Assembly: GCF_900141825.1 (NCBI RefSeq)
Contig: NZ_FQYQ01000004.1
Location: 1 to 64,000 of the forward strand
Length of the DNA stretch: 64,000 nt
Source of the DNA: Pseudobutyrivibrio xylanivorans DSM 14809
GTDB taxonomy: Bacteria > Bacillota > Clostridia > Lachnospirales > Lachnospiraceae
Direction of reading: 5' to 3'
The position numbers and the translations under genes were made by a program. Below are positions 51,661-60,984 of this stretch, piece by piece. A model generated the notes under the pieces. That model made no database searches and was not told the DNA's origin. It was given only the letters and a program-made list of their open reading frames with translations. Positions within the stretch are counted from its first letter, which is position 1. Each line of letters begins with the position of its first letter.

Positions 51661-52767
51661 ATGGCTGTAGATATCGTAACCTACTTAACTGATGCGGTAA
51701 AAAAGTACAAAGCTTCTGATGTATTTATTATTACAGGACGCGAAATATCATTTAGAGTAAATGATATGGTCCTTACCAGATCCGATCTGGAAAGCAGCAG
51801 TGTTGAGAAGTCTGAGCAGGATGAGGGTCCTGTTATGCCTGCAAAGGCAGAAGAGTTGGTTACTCAGATTTATCAGCTGGCAAAAAGAGATATGGAATCC
51901 TACAAGAAAAATGGAGATGACGATTTTTCTTTCGCAATAAAGGATGTTTCCAGATTTAGAGTAAATGCATTTAAACAAAGAGGTACTTACGCGGCAGTAG
52001 TACGTGTAATTACTTTCTCTTTGCCTGATTATAGGCATTTAGGCGTCCCTGAGTCTGTAATTAATCTGTCAAATGAATCAAAGGGACTGGTGCTTGTAAC
52101 AGGTCCTGCAGGTAGTGGAAAATCAACTACACTTTCTTGTATTGTAGATAAGATAAATAAAAACTATAATAAGCATATTATCACCTTGGAGGATCCGGTT
52201 GAGTACCTCCACAGACATGATAAGTCTATTGTTTCCCAGCGAGAAATACATCTTGATACGGAAAACTATGTTACGGCTCTACGTGCGTCTTTGCGTCAGA
52301 GTCCTGATGTTATTTTGCTTGGAGAGATGCGTGATGCAGAGACTATCTCTGTAGCTATGACTGCTGCTGAAACAGGACATTTGATTTTATCAACCCTTCA
52401 CACAATAGGCGCGGCAAACACTATAGATAGAATTATAGATGTATTCCCATCAGAGCAGCAGCATCAGATTGCGCTTCAGCTTTCGATGGTTATTAAGGCT
52501 GTAGTTTCACAGCAGCTTGTTCCCGCAATTGATGGAACACTAGTGCCAGCATTCGAAGTTATGACTGTTACACCAGCCATTAGAAACATGATTAGGGAGA
52601 ATAAGGTGCCACAGATTGAGGGTGTAATTTACTCAAGTGACACTGATGACATGGTTTCTATGGATTCTAGTCTTTACAAGTTGGTAAAGGATGGTAAAAT
52701 CACTAAGGACACTGCGTTAGAATTTTCAGTTAATGCAGAAATGTTAGGAAGAAGATTAGGAGTGTAA
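51661..52767 (+). CDS. pilT: PilT-type motor ATPase
   Basis: This 368-residue hexameric ATPase belongs to the PilT/GspE superfamily. Walker A is GPAGSGKST at 148-156, the Asp box LEDPVEYLH from 177, Walker B ILLGEMRD ending at 225 and the His box LILSTLHT near 241-248. The C-terminal part has the PilT-like AIRNMIRENK followed by a MVSMDSSLYKLV region. PilT normally powers pilus retraction alongside PilB for extension, but no PilB/GspE is encoded here, so this motor may do both jobs. An insertion near 45-60 (Ser/Glu-rich) is unlike standard PilT. AGGAGG precedes the ATG. It is the last gene before sulP, 7 bp on. Confidence 0.93.
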   Translation: MAVDIVTYLTDAVKKYKASDVFIITGREISFRVNDMVLTRSDLESSSVEKSEQDEGPVMPAKAEELVTQIYQLAKRDMESYKKNGDDDFSFAIKDVSRFRVNAFKQRGTYAAVVRVITFSLPDYRHLGVPESVINLSNESKGLVLVTGPAGSGKSTTLSCIVDKINKNYNKHIITLEDPVEYLHRHDKSIVSQREIHLDTENYVTALRASLRQSPDVILLGEMRDAETISVAMTAAETGHLILSTLHTIGAANTIDRIIDVFPSEQQHQIALQLSMVIKAVVSQQLVPAIDGTLVPAFEVMTVTPAIRNMIRENKVPQIEGVIYSSDTDDMVSMDSSLYKLVKDGKITKDTALEFSVNAEMLGRRLGV

Positions 52768-52774
52768 TTGAAAA

Positions 52775-54424
52775 ATGGAACAATTTAAACCTATGCTGTT
52801 CACCTGTATGAAAAAGTACAGTAAGGAGCAGTTTGTAAAAGATGTAGTTTCTGGAATTATCGTGGCAATCATTGCATTGCCACTTTCTATTGCCTTGGCT
52901 CTTGCCTCTGGCGTAGGCCCAGAGCCAGGTTTGTACACAGCTATCGTAGCAGGATTTTTGATTTCCTTCTTCGGTGGTAGTACAGTTCAGATTGCTGGTC
53001 CAACAGCAGCTTTTGCTACAATTGTAGCAGGTATTATTGCTACTGATGGAATGGATGGTCTTATCATCGCTACTATAATGGCTGGTATTATCCTTATTTT
53101 ACTTGGTGTTTTTAAGGCGGGTGCACTTATTAAGTTCATCCCTTATACAATCACTACAGGATTTACAGCAGGTATCGCTGTAACTATTCTCATTGGTCAG
53201 TTCAAGGATTTCTTCGGTATGGATTTCCATGGCGAGAAGCCAATCGAGACAATGGATAAGCTTAGACTTTTCTTTGTAAATATTGATACTATCAACTGGC
53301 AGGCAGTACTTGTAGGTGTTGTTTGTCTTGCAGTTCTTATTATCTGGCCTAAGTTTTTCCAGAAGGTACCAGCATCTATTATTGCTGTATTCGTTGGAAT
53401 CGCAATGGTTAAGGGTCTTGGAATGAATGTAAACACAATCGGTACTCTTTATCCTGATTTAAAGGCTGGGTTACCTTCTGTTTCAGTGCCTCATTTCTCA
53501 TTTAGCGTGATTATGAATGAGATGCCAAACGCCTTTACAATCGCTATTCTTGCTGCTATTGAGTCACTTCTTTCAGCTGTAGTTGCTGATGGTATGGTAA
53601 ACAGCAAGCATAGAAGTAATCAGGAGCTTATTGGTCAGGGTATTGGAAATATTGGTTCTGTATTATTTGGCGGTATTCCTGCAACAGGCGCTATTGCTCG
53701 TACAGCAGCCAACATCAAGAATGGTGGACGTACACCTATCGCTGGTATGGTTCATTCAATTACTTTACTTATTATTTTGGTAGTGCTTATGCCTTTCGCA
53801 AAGTTCATCCCAATGCCATGTATTGCAGCTATTCTTTTCCAGGTAGCTTATAATATGTGCCAGTGGAGACCTTTCACAAGACTTGTTAAGTATGCGCCTA
53901 AGTCAGATATTATTGTTCTGGTGCTTACATTCGTGCTTACTATCGTATTTGACCTTGTAGTAGCAATCGAATGGGGTATGATTGTAGCTTGTATCCTCTT
54001 TATTAAGAGAATGAGCGAGGAAACACATGTAAGTGGCTGGACATATCAGAGTGATGAAGAAGAGTTCGTAGATGATCTTCGTCCAGTTGCAAAGGAAATT
54101 CGTGTATTTGAAATTACAGGACCACTTTTCTTTGGTGTTTCAGATATGCTAGCTGAGAGCATTAACGTAAAGGATTATACAAAGGTTCTCGTTATGAGAA
54201 TGCGTTCTGTTCCAGCAATCGATATCACAGCTCTTCGTGCTCTTAGAGATTTAGTAGAGCGTGCAGAGAAGAAGGGTGTTACAGTTGTATTCTCACATGT
54301 AAATGAGCAGCCTCGTCAGATGATGGAAAAGGCTGATTTCATTAAGATTGTAGGCGAGGAAAACTTCCAGCCTAACATTGATGCCGCTCTTGATAGAGCA
54401 GAAGCTCTCCTTTGGTTAAAGTAA
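52775..54424 (+). CDS. SulP-family anion transporter with STAS domain
   Basis: This 549-residue membrane protein has about 11-14 transmembrane segments (about 25-425). It carries the SulP signature region SGVGPEPGLYTAIVAGF and AGPTAAF. A cytoplasmic STAS domain follows (about 440-545; VPAIDITALRALRDLV). Relatives move sulfate, bicarbonate or dicarboxylates, often with H+ or Na+; the substrate cannot be told from sequence. It starts 7 bp after pilT without a terminator between them and so may be read through from the pilus-like operon, though no functional link is obvious. mfd follows after 32 bp. Confidence 0.92.
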   Translation: MEQFKPMLFTCMKKYSKEQFVKDVVSGIIVAIIALPLSIALALASGVGPEPGLYTAIVAGFLISFFGGSTVQIAGPTAAFATIVAGIIATDGMDGLIIATIMAGIILILLGVFKAGALIKFIPYTITTGFTAGIAVTILIGQFKDFFGMDFHGEKPIETMDKLRLFFVNIDTINWQAVLVGVVCLAVLIIWPKFFQKVPASIIAVFVGIAMVKGLGMNVNTIGTLYPDLKAGLPSVSVPHFSFSVIMNEMPNAFTIAILAAIESLLSAVVADGMVNSKHRSNQELIGQGIGNIGSVLFGGIPATGAIARTAANIKNGGRTPIAGMVHSITLLIILVVLMPFAKFIPMPCIAAILFQVAYNMCQWRPFTRLVKYAPKSDIIVLVLTFVLTIVFDLVVAIEWGMIVACILFIKRMSEETHVSGWTYQSDEEEFVDDLRPVAKEIRVFEITGPLFFGVSDMLAESINVKDYTKVLVMRMRSVPAIDITALRALRDLVERAEKKGVTVVFSHVNEQPRQMMEKADFIKIVGEENFQPNIDAALDRAEALLWLK

Positions 54425-54456
54425 TTTACTAGATTATTAAATACAGGTTAAACTTT

Positions 54457-57400
54457 ATGAAGGCATTTTTAGAACCATTTGAATCACTTACAGCAGTAGA
54501 GTCTCTTAGAGAGGCTCTACTTAAGTTTGGAAAGATATATGATATTACTGGGTGCGCTGATAAGGCGCACCTTATTTATGGTATAGGACATGATATTAAC
54601 TATAAGCTTATTGTTACAAGCGATGAGCTTAAGGCCAGAGAATTGTATGAGGAATATCGATTCTTCGACAATGATGTTGTGTATTTCCCTGCCAAGGACT
54701 TTCTTTTCTATCAGTCTGATATCAGGGGTAATGCTCTTACAAGAGAGCGTATGCAGGCAATAGAGGCTGTAATCAGCAATAACGCCTGTACTGTTATTAC
54801 TACAATCGACGCCCTTATGAATAAGCTACCAGCTCTTTCATATTTTGAGGAAGGTGTGGTTGCTATTTCTGATACAGATAGTGTAGAGCTGGAGGCGCTG
54901 CGTCGCAAGCTTGTTGCTATGGGCTACGAGAATGTGGGCACCTGTGAGCATCCAGGAGAATTTGCAGTGCGAGGTGGTATTATCGATGTCTATCCACTGA
55001 CAGCGGAATTACCAGTTCGTATTGAATTATGGGGTGACGAAGTAGATAGTATTCGTTCCTATGACCCTACAAATCAGAAATCTATCGAAAATATAAATTC
55101 TGTTTTAATTTTTCCAGCGGTCGAGCTGATACTGGGCGCTAACGAGGTTGAAGCAGGCTTGGCAAAGATTGAAAAAGAACGCGATGAAAGGTATGAAGCA
55201 TACCGTAAAGAGATGAAAACAGAAGAGGCTTTTCATCTGAAAACCTATGCTGACAGAGTAATCGAGGAGACACGAGAGTGGGGACTTAGTCAGGAGCTGG
55301 AGACTCATTTGACTTACTTCTGTGATAAGCTGGGTTCCTTTGTAGATTTTATGCCGAAGGGCACATATGTCTTTATTGATGAGGTTCAGAAGGTAATTAA
55401 CAAAGCTGAGGTTACTGAAACAGAGTTTGCTGATGCGATGACCCGCCGTGTAGAGGCAGGATATATGCTTAAGGGCCAGATGGATATGCTTTACGGCGTG
55501 GCAGAGGTCTTTGGAAAGCTGGAAAGATATCCTATCACTCTTATGTCGGTCCTTGATGCGAAGAACAAGTTGCTTAAATCAGCAGATCACTTTAGCATCG
55601 CTGTACAGGGTGTAAATGCATACAATGGTAGCTTCGAGCTACTTACGAAGGAGCTTTTACAGTATAAGAAGAGAAAATATAAGGTGCTTCTGGTAACAAG
55701 CTCCGCTACCAAGGGGCAGCGTCTTGCAGAAGACCTTTTAGACGAAGGATTGAACTCATATTTCACTACAGATTTGGATCACAGGATAAATCCTGGTGAG
55801 ACAATGATTTGTGTAGGAAATATTAAAAGAGGATTTGATTATCCCGATTCAGCCTTTGTAATGCTGTCAGATGGCGATATCTTCGGACATGTCAGAAAGA
55901 AGAAAAAGAGGGTTAAAAAGTACGAAGGAGAGAGTATTTCTTCATTTTCTGATCTACATGTTGGAGATTATGTGGTCCATGAAAATTATGGTTTGGGTGT
56001 CTATAAAGGTACCGAGCAGATGGAATTGGACCGAGTAATTCGAGACTACATAAAAATCGAGTATGCAAAGGGAAGTAATCTTTATGTACTCACGAATCAA
56101 CTAGACCAGATTCAGAAGTATTCTGGACCAGATGGAAAGAAACCAAAGCTTAATTCCCTTGGTGCGGGAACCCAGGAATGGACTAAAACAAAGCAGAAGG
56201 TACAGTCTGCGGTAGGTGTTGTGGCTAAGGAGCTGGTGGATTTATATGCACTGAGACAAAATACTGACGGCTTTGTATATGGGCCTGATACCGTATGGCA
56301 GAAGGAATTTGAGGAAAGCTTCCCTTACGAGGAAACAGAGGGGCAGCTTACAGCAATAGAGGCAGTCAAATCTGATATGGAGTCCAGAAAGATTATGGAC
56401 CGCCTTATCTGCGGTGATGTAGGCTTTGGAAAGACAGAAGTGGCTATGAGAGCGGCCTTCAAAGCTGTTCAGGAGGGAAAACAGGTTGCTTATCTTGTTC
56501 CGACTACCATCCTCGCACAGCAGCATTACAATAATTTTGTTCAGAGAATGGGCGGTTATCCAGTAAACATGGGACTTCTCTGCCGTTTTAGAACACCGGC
56601 TGAGCAGAAAAAGACAATAGAAGACCTGAAAAAGGGCATGGTAGATATAGTTATAGGTACACATCGCCTTCTGTCAAAGGATGTTGAGTTCAAGGATTTA
56701 GGCCTGCTTATCATCGATGAGGAGCAGCGTTTCGGTGTAAATCACAAGGAACGAATCAAGCAGATGAAAAAGACAGTGGATGTGCTTTCTTTGTCTGCTA
56801 CCCCAATTCCACGTACTCTTCATATGTCCCTTGTTGGAATTCGTGATATGAGTGTTTTGGATGAGGCTCCTATGGAGAGAACTCCTATCCAAACCTTTGT
56901 ATTTGAATATAACGAGGAAATGGTAAGAGAAGCAATCGTGCGTGAAATGGCGCGCGATGGTCAGGTTTATTATGTATTCAATCGAGTTCGTGGAATTCAG
57001 GATATGGCTGCGGAAATAGAAAGGTTGGTTCCAGAGTCAACTGTAGGCTACATTCATGGCCAAATGACAGAGGCTAAAGTCGAGGATGTGATGATGCAGT
57101 TCATTAATCACGAGATTGATGTACTGGTTGCTACCACAATCATCGAAATTGGTCTGGATATTTCCAACGTTAATACAATTATTATTCATGATTCAGATAA
57201 TATGGGCCTTTCGCAGCTTTATCAGCTTAGAGGACGTGTTGGACGAAGTAACAGAACAGCTTATGCATTCCTTATGTACAAGAGGGATAAGATGCTTAAA
57301 GAGGTGGCTGAGAAGCGTTTGGCGGCTATTAAAGAGTTTACGGACCTGGGTTCTGGCTTTAAAATTGCCATGCGAGACCTGGAAATCCGTGGAGCTGGAA

Positions 57401-57984
57401 ATCTCCTTGGAGTGGAGCAGCATGGAAATATGACGGCTGTAGGTTACGACCTTTACTGTAAGATGCTTAATGAGGCGGTTAAGCGTGAAAAGGGCGAGGT
57501 TAAGGAAGACAGCTTTAATACCTCAGTTGATATTAATATCGAGGCTTACCTGCCAGATACCTACGTTTCAAATGAGGAACAGCGAATCGATATATACAAG
57601 CGAATTGCTGCCATTTCTTCAGAGGAAGAAAGAGACGATATGCTGGATGAGCTTGTGGATAGATTTGGAGAGCCTAAGAGGTGCGTTCAGAATCTCCTTT
57701 GGGTGGCTATGCTTCGTGTGAAGGCGCATGATGCTTATGTTACTGCAATTGAGCAAAAGGGAGACATAATTAGGATAGTTATGTATGAGAAAGCAAAGAT
57801 TGATGTGGCTCAGATTCCAGCATTACTTGAGCGAAACAATCCACATATTACATTTGCTGCAGATCCCAAGGCTCCGGCGTTTATTTTCAACACGAAAGCC
57901 AATACGAGAATAAAACCCAATGAAATCTATGATTATCTTCAGGATTTCTTATCTGATTTGAAGTCTCTAAAAGTTGATAATTAG
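54457..57984 (+). CDS. mfd: Transcription-repair coupling factor
   Basis: This 1175-residue ATPase removes RNA polymerase stalled at DNA lesions and recruits UvrA. Domain order is complete: UvrB-like N-terminal region (about 1-330), RNA polymerase-interacting CarD-like domain with [16 protein letters not shown] near 504-519, helicase Walker [10 protein letters not shown] from 653 and DEEQ at 754-757, RecG-like TRG motif region and C-terminal D7 domain (about 1040-1140). Length is normal for the family. The final codons overlap the -35/-10 promoter of the next gene. It is probably cytoplasmic and constitutively expressed with sulP or from an internal promoter. Confidence 0.97.
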   Translation: MKAFLEPFESLTAVESLREALLKFGKIYDITGCADKAHLIYGIGHDINYKLIVTSDELKARELYEEYRFFDNDVVYFPAKDFLFYQSDIRGNALTRERMQAIEAVISNNACTVITTIDALMNKLPALSYFEEGVVAISDTDSVELEALRRKLVAMGYENVGTCEHPGEFAVRGGIIDVYPLTAELPVRIELWGDEVDSIRSYDPTNQKSIENINSVLIFPAVELILGANEVEAGLAKIEKERDERYEAYRKEMKTEEAFHLKTYADRVIEETREWGLSQELETHLTYFCDKLGSFVDFMPKGTYVFIDEVQKVINKAEVTETEFADAMTRRVEAGYMLKGQMDMLYGVAEVFGKLERYPITLMSVLDAKNKLLKSADHFSIAVQGVNAYNGSFELLTKELLQYKKRKYKVLLVTSSATKGQRLAEDLLDEGLNSYFTTDLDHRINPGETMICVGNIKRGFDYPDSAFVMLSDGDIFGHVRKKKKRVKKYEGESISSFSDLHVGDYVVHENYGLGVYKGTEQMELDRVIRDYIKIEYAKGSNLYVLTNQLDQIQKYSGPDGKKPKLNSLGAGTQEWTKTKQKVQSAVGVVAKELVDLYALRQNTDGFVYGPDTVWQKEFEESFPYEETEGQLTAIEAVKSDMESRKIMDRLICGDVGFGKTEVAMRAAFKAVQEGKQVAYLVPTTILAQQHYNNFVQRMGGYPVNMGLLCRFRTPAEQKKTIEDLKKGMVDIVIGTHRLLSKDVEFKDLGLLIIDEEQRFGVNHKERIKQMKKTVDVLSLSATPIPRTLHMSLVGIRDMSVLDEAPMERTPIQTFVFEYNEEMVREAIVREMARDGQVYYVFNRVRGIQDMAAEIERLVPESTVGYIHGQMTEAKVEDVMMQFINHEIDVLVATTIIEIGLDISNVNTIIIHDSDNMGLSQLYQLRGRVGRSNRTAYAFLMYKRDKMLKEVAEKRLAAIKEFTDLGSGFKIAMRDLEIRGAGNLLGVEQHGNMTAVGYDLYCKMLNEAVKREKGEVKEDSFNTSVDINIEAYLPDTYVSNEEQRIDIYKRIAAISSEEERDDMLDELVDRFGEPKRCVQNLLWVAMLRVKAHDAYVTAIEQKGDIIRIVMYEKAKIDVAQIPALLERNNPHITFAADPKAPAFIFNTKANTRIKPNEIYDYLQDFLSDLKSLKVDN

Positions 57985-58002
57985 CCCAAGATTAACTATA
58001 AT
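57974..58002 (+). promoter_or_regulatory. Promoter of the PrsA-like lipoprotein/ABC exporter operon
   Basis: TTGATA and a perfect TATAAT are separated by 17 bp, overlapping the last codons of mfd. The following leader of about 45 nt contains a small GGGTA...TACCC hairpin just ahead of the ribosome site. Confidence 0.82.
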
Positions 58003-58053
58003 CGAAACGTTAGAAAAAATAATGGGTAGGGTTTACCCAGGAAGAAGGAAATA

Positions 58054-59235
58054 ATGAAAAAAACATATGTAAAGTCAGCTTGCATTGCGGCTCTTTCAGC
58101 TGCAGTTTTATTTACAGGCTGCGGAAAACTTGATCCAAACGAAACACTTGTAACTATAAAGAACGGAGATAAGACAGATACCATTTCACTTGGTCTTGGT
58201 AATTTCGCTGCAAGATATCAGCAGTCTATGTACGACCAGTATCTTCTTTCATACTATGGAGAGGGTATGTGGAAGCAGGATATGTCAGGCTCTGGTTCAA
58301 CACTTCAGGATGAGACAAAGGATGGGGTTCTTAACGACCTTGAGGAGCAGTATTTAGCAAAGGCTCACGCTGAGGATTATAGCATTAGTCTTACAGACGA
58401 ACAGAAGAAGGCTATTGAGGAAGCAGCTAAGAAGTTCATTTCTGACAACGATAAGGATTCTTTAGAGCAGATGGGAGCTACAGAGGATACTGTTAAGGAG
58501 TACCTTGAGTATAGAACTTACTACAATCTTGTAGCAGACGCAGCTAAGAAGGAAGCAGATAAAGATATTACAGACGATGACTGCTGGATGCGTACATTCT
58601 CATATGTATTATTTGATACAACAAACAAATCAACAGAGGATGGTAGTGTAGAGCCTCTTACAGATGATGAAATTTTAGAGAAGAAGGCAAATGCAAAGGC
58701 TCTTGCAGAGGCAGAAGATTTTGATGCAGAGGTAGAAGCGCTTGAGGCTACAAAGGAGTCTTATTCATACCATAAGGGTGAGTCAGAGGACAGCTCAATG
58801 GATATGGAAATCATCAAGGCTGCTGAGTCACTTAAGGAAGGCGAGGTTTCAGCTGTAATCGAGGTTAAGGATGCTGGATATTATGTAATCAAGCTTGAGA
58901 AAGATCACGATACAGAGGCTTCAGATAACAAGAGAAGCTCTTTACAGACAGAAGCATTTAACACACTTATGGATTCATGGAAGGAAGCTATCGAGTGGAC
59001 TGTAGATGATAAGGTTTGGGAAAAGGTTCAGTTCACAACTTTATTCAAGGCTCCTGAGAAGGAAGAAAAGTCTACAGAAGAAACAGAAGCAACAACAGAA
59101 GAGTCTACTGAGGAGACAGTAGAAGAGACATCAGATGATACTACAGAAGAAGCTACTGAGGAAACTACTGAGGAAACAACAGAGAACACTACAGAAGATA
59201 ATTCTGAAGAAACTGAGGATTCAGAATCAAATTAA
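58054..59235 (+). CDS. PrsA/SurA-like lipoprotein (peptidyl-prolyl isomerase-type foldase)
   Basis: This 393-residue lipoprotein has a signal ending in the lipobox FTGC (Cys23). Helical chaperone-like N- and C-terminal regions flank a weakly parvulin-like part (about 180-290; SLKEGEVSAVIEVKDAGYYV). PrsA proteins assist folding of secreted proteins at the membrane-wall interface. Isomerase activity is uncertain because the rotamase core is hard to recognise. The last ~60 residues are a Thr/Glu-rich low-complexity tail ending in ETEDSESN. It has its own strong promoter and AGGAAGAAGGAA site, and heads an operon with an ABC exporter pair that starts 3 bp after its stop. Confidence 0.85.
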   Translation: MKKTYVKSACIAALSAAVLFTGCGKLDPNETLVTIKNGDKTDTISLGLGNFAARYQQSMYDQYLLSYYGEGMWKQDMSGSGSTLQDETKDGVLNDLEEQYLAKAHAEDYSISLTDEQKKAIEEAAKKFISDNDKDSLEQMGATEDTVKEYLEYRTYYNLVADAAKKEADKDITDDDCWMRTFSYVLFDTTNKSTEDGSVEPLTDDEILEKKANAKALAEAEDFDAEVEALEATKESYSYHKGESEDSSMDMEIIKAAESLKEGEVSAVIEVKDAGYYVIKLEKDHDTEASDNKRSSLQTEAFNTLMDSWKEAIEWTVDDKVWEKVQFTTLFKAPEKEEKSTEETEATTEESTEETVEETSDDTTEEATEETTEETTENTTEDNSEETEDSESN

Positions 59236-59238
59236 ACT

Positions 59239-60984
59239 ATGAGCTTTGTTATCAGTTATGTAAAAAAATATAAAACAAGAGCAGTTTTAGCCCCACTATT
59301 CAAAATGTTAGAGGCGATATTTGAGCTTTTGGTTCCCCTTGTTATGGCACAGATTATCAACAAGGGAATCGTGGGCTCAGATACCCACTACATCATTAGG
59401 ATGAGTGGGGTTTTGATTTTCCTTGCTGTAGTAGGTCTGATGTTCTCTATTACTGCTCAATATTTTAGTGCTTATGTAGCAGTGTATTCAGCAGCTGAGA
59501 TTAGAAGAGATGTTTTTGCGAAGATTCTCTCTCTATCTCAGGGCACAAAAGAGAAGGTGGGGGACGAGGTGCTGACCACCAGAATTACAAATGATATTAA
59601 TCAGGTTCAAAGCGGAATAAATATGGTTTTGAGGCTGTTTTTAAGATCACCATTTATAGTGGCAGGTGCTACTTTTATGGCGTTTATTGTAAATGTTAAA
59701 TCGGCATTAACTTTCTTGGTTGTGGTGGCTATTTTATCAGTAATAGTATTTTTTATTATGAAAAATACGCTTCCTAGATATAAAGCTATTGCAGCAAAGC
59801 TTGAGAAGGTTCTTCATTTAACATCTGAGAATCTGGAGGGAGCTAGAGTACTTAGGGCTTTTTGTCAGGTAGATCATGAAAATGATGAGTTCCAGAATAG
59901 AACATCAGAGCTTACAGGGATGCAGATTAGCACTGGAAAGATATCTGCACTATTGAATCCTGTGACTTACGTTGTAGTAAATATTGGAATTGTTGGACTG
60001 ATTTATGTGGCTATGAGACAGGTGGACAAAGGCTTTATTTTACAGGGTGATGTGGTGGCACTTGTAAATTATATGGGTCAGATTCTCATAGAGCTTATTA
60101 AGTTAGCTAATCTTATAGTTCTTCTGATGAAGGCTTTTCCATCAGCAGTGCGCGTTCAGGAGCTTATGGAAATGAAGTCAGATGAAAGACATCAGAATAA
60201 GTTTAATTCGAAGAATAATCTTATGGTAGATGCAAAGCAGCCAGGTACTATAAAGATTAACAATGTCAGCTTTAGCTACAATGGTGGCACAGAATATGAT
60301 TTAGAGGACATAAGTCTTGTAATTCCTGGTGGAACAAGTCTTGGAGTCATTGGCGGAACAGGCTCTGGTAAGAGCACATTGGTAAAGCTCATGAATCATA
60401 CATATGATGCTACAGTAGGTGAAATTGAGATTGACGGAGAAAATGTTAAAAGATTAGAGGATTCATTGCTTTCAGAGTACTTTGGTGTGGTTCCACAGCG
60501 CGCATCTCTGTTTCATGGCACAGTCAGAAGCAATCTTACAATGAAGAAAAATAGTGCATCTGATGAGGAAATTAAAACAGCATTAAATATAGCTCGGGCT
60601 TTGGATTTTGTTGAAGCTAAAGATGGTGGAATTGATGCTGAGGTAACAGGTCGAGGAAGTAATTTTTCCGGTGGTCAGCGTCAGCGTCTAACAATAGCAA
60701 GAGCTCTCGTTGGTAAACCTAAAATTTTGGTATTAGATGATTCTTCATCAGCACTTGATCTTGCGACAGAATCCAAGTTGAGAGCGGCTTTGAGGAAGTT
60801 GAGTTGGAAGCCAACTATCGTTATTGTATCCCAGAGAGCATCAGCTGTAAGGGACACAGATCAGATAATTGTACTGGATGATGGTAAATGTGTGGGCCTT
60901 GGAACTCATGATGAGCTCCTTGAAACATGTGAAACATACCAGGAAATCTATTATTGCCAGTTTCCTAGAGAGGAGGCAAAATAG
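59239..60984 (+). CDS. ABC exporter half-transporter, degenerate-ATPase subunit (second pair)
   Basis: This 581-residue protein has a six-helix membrane domain (about 15-300) and nucleotide-binding domain with Walker A GGTGSGKST at 372-380 and signature FSGGQRQR. The catalytic Walker B Glu is Asp (D500-D501) and the switch His is Gln (Q532). It is thus the counterpart of the protein at 11046, and the two pairs are paralogous. It begins 3 bp after the PrsA-like gene with no clear ribosome site, so its translation is probably coupled. No MarR regulator accompanies this pair. The substrate is unknown; export of lipid, peptide or drug-like molecules is typical. Confidence 0.93.
   Translation: MSFVISYVKKYKTRAVLAPLFKMLEAIFELLVPLVMAQIINKGIVGSDTHYIIRMSGVLIFLAVVGLMFSITAQYFSAYVAVYSAAEIRRDVFAKILSLSQGTKEKVGDEVLTTRITNDINQVQSGINMVLRLFLRSPFIVAGATFMAFIVNVKSALTFLVVVAILSVIVFFIMKNTLPRYKAIAAKLEKVLHLTSENLEGARVLRAFCQVDHENDEFQNRTSELTGMQISTGKISALLNPVTYVVVNIGIVGLIYVAMRQVDKGFILQGDVVALVNYMGQILIELIKLANLIVLLMKAFPSAVRVQELMEMKSDERHQNKFNSKNNLMVDAKQPGTIKINNVSFSYNGGTEYDLEDISLVIPGGTSLGVIGGTGSGKSTLVKLMNHTYDATVGEIEIDGENVKRLEDSLLSEYFGVVPQRASLFHGTVRSNLTMKKNSASDEEIKTALNIARALDFVEAKDGGIDAEVTGRGSNFSGGQRQRLTIARALVGKPKILVLDDSSSALDLATESKLRAALRKLSWKPTIVIVSQRASAVRDTDQIIVLDDGKCVGLGTHDELLETCETYQEIYYCQFPREEAK

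Noticed and set aside
59070-59235. The Thr/Glu repeat region at the end of the PrsA-like gene considered as a tandem repeat of interest.
   Set aside because: It is ordinary low-complexity coding sequence for a flexible tail, common in lipoproteins of this group.
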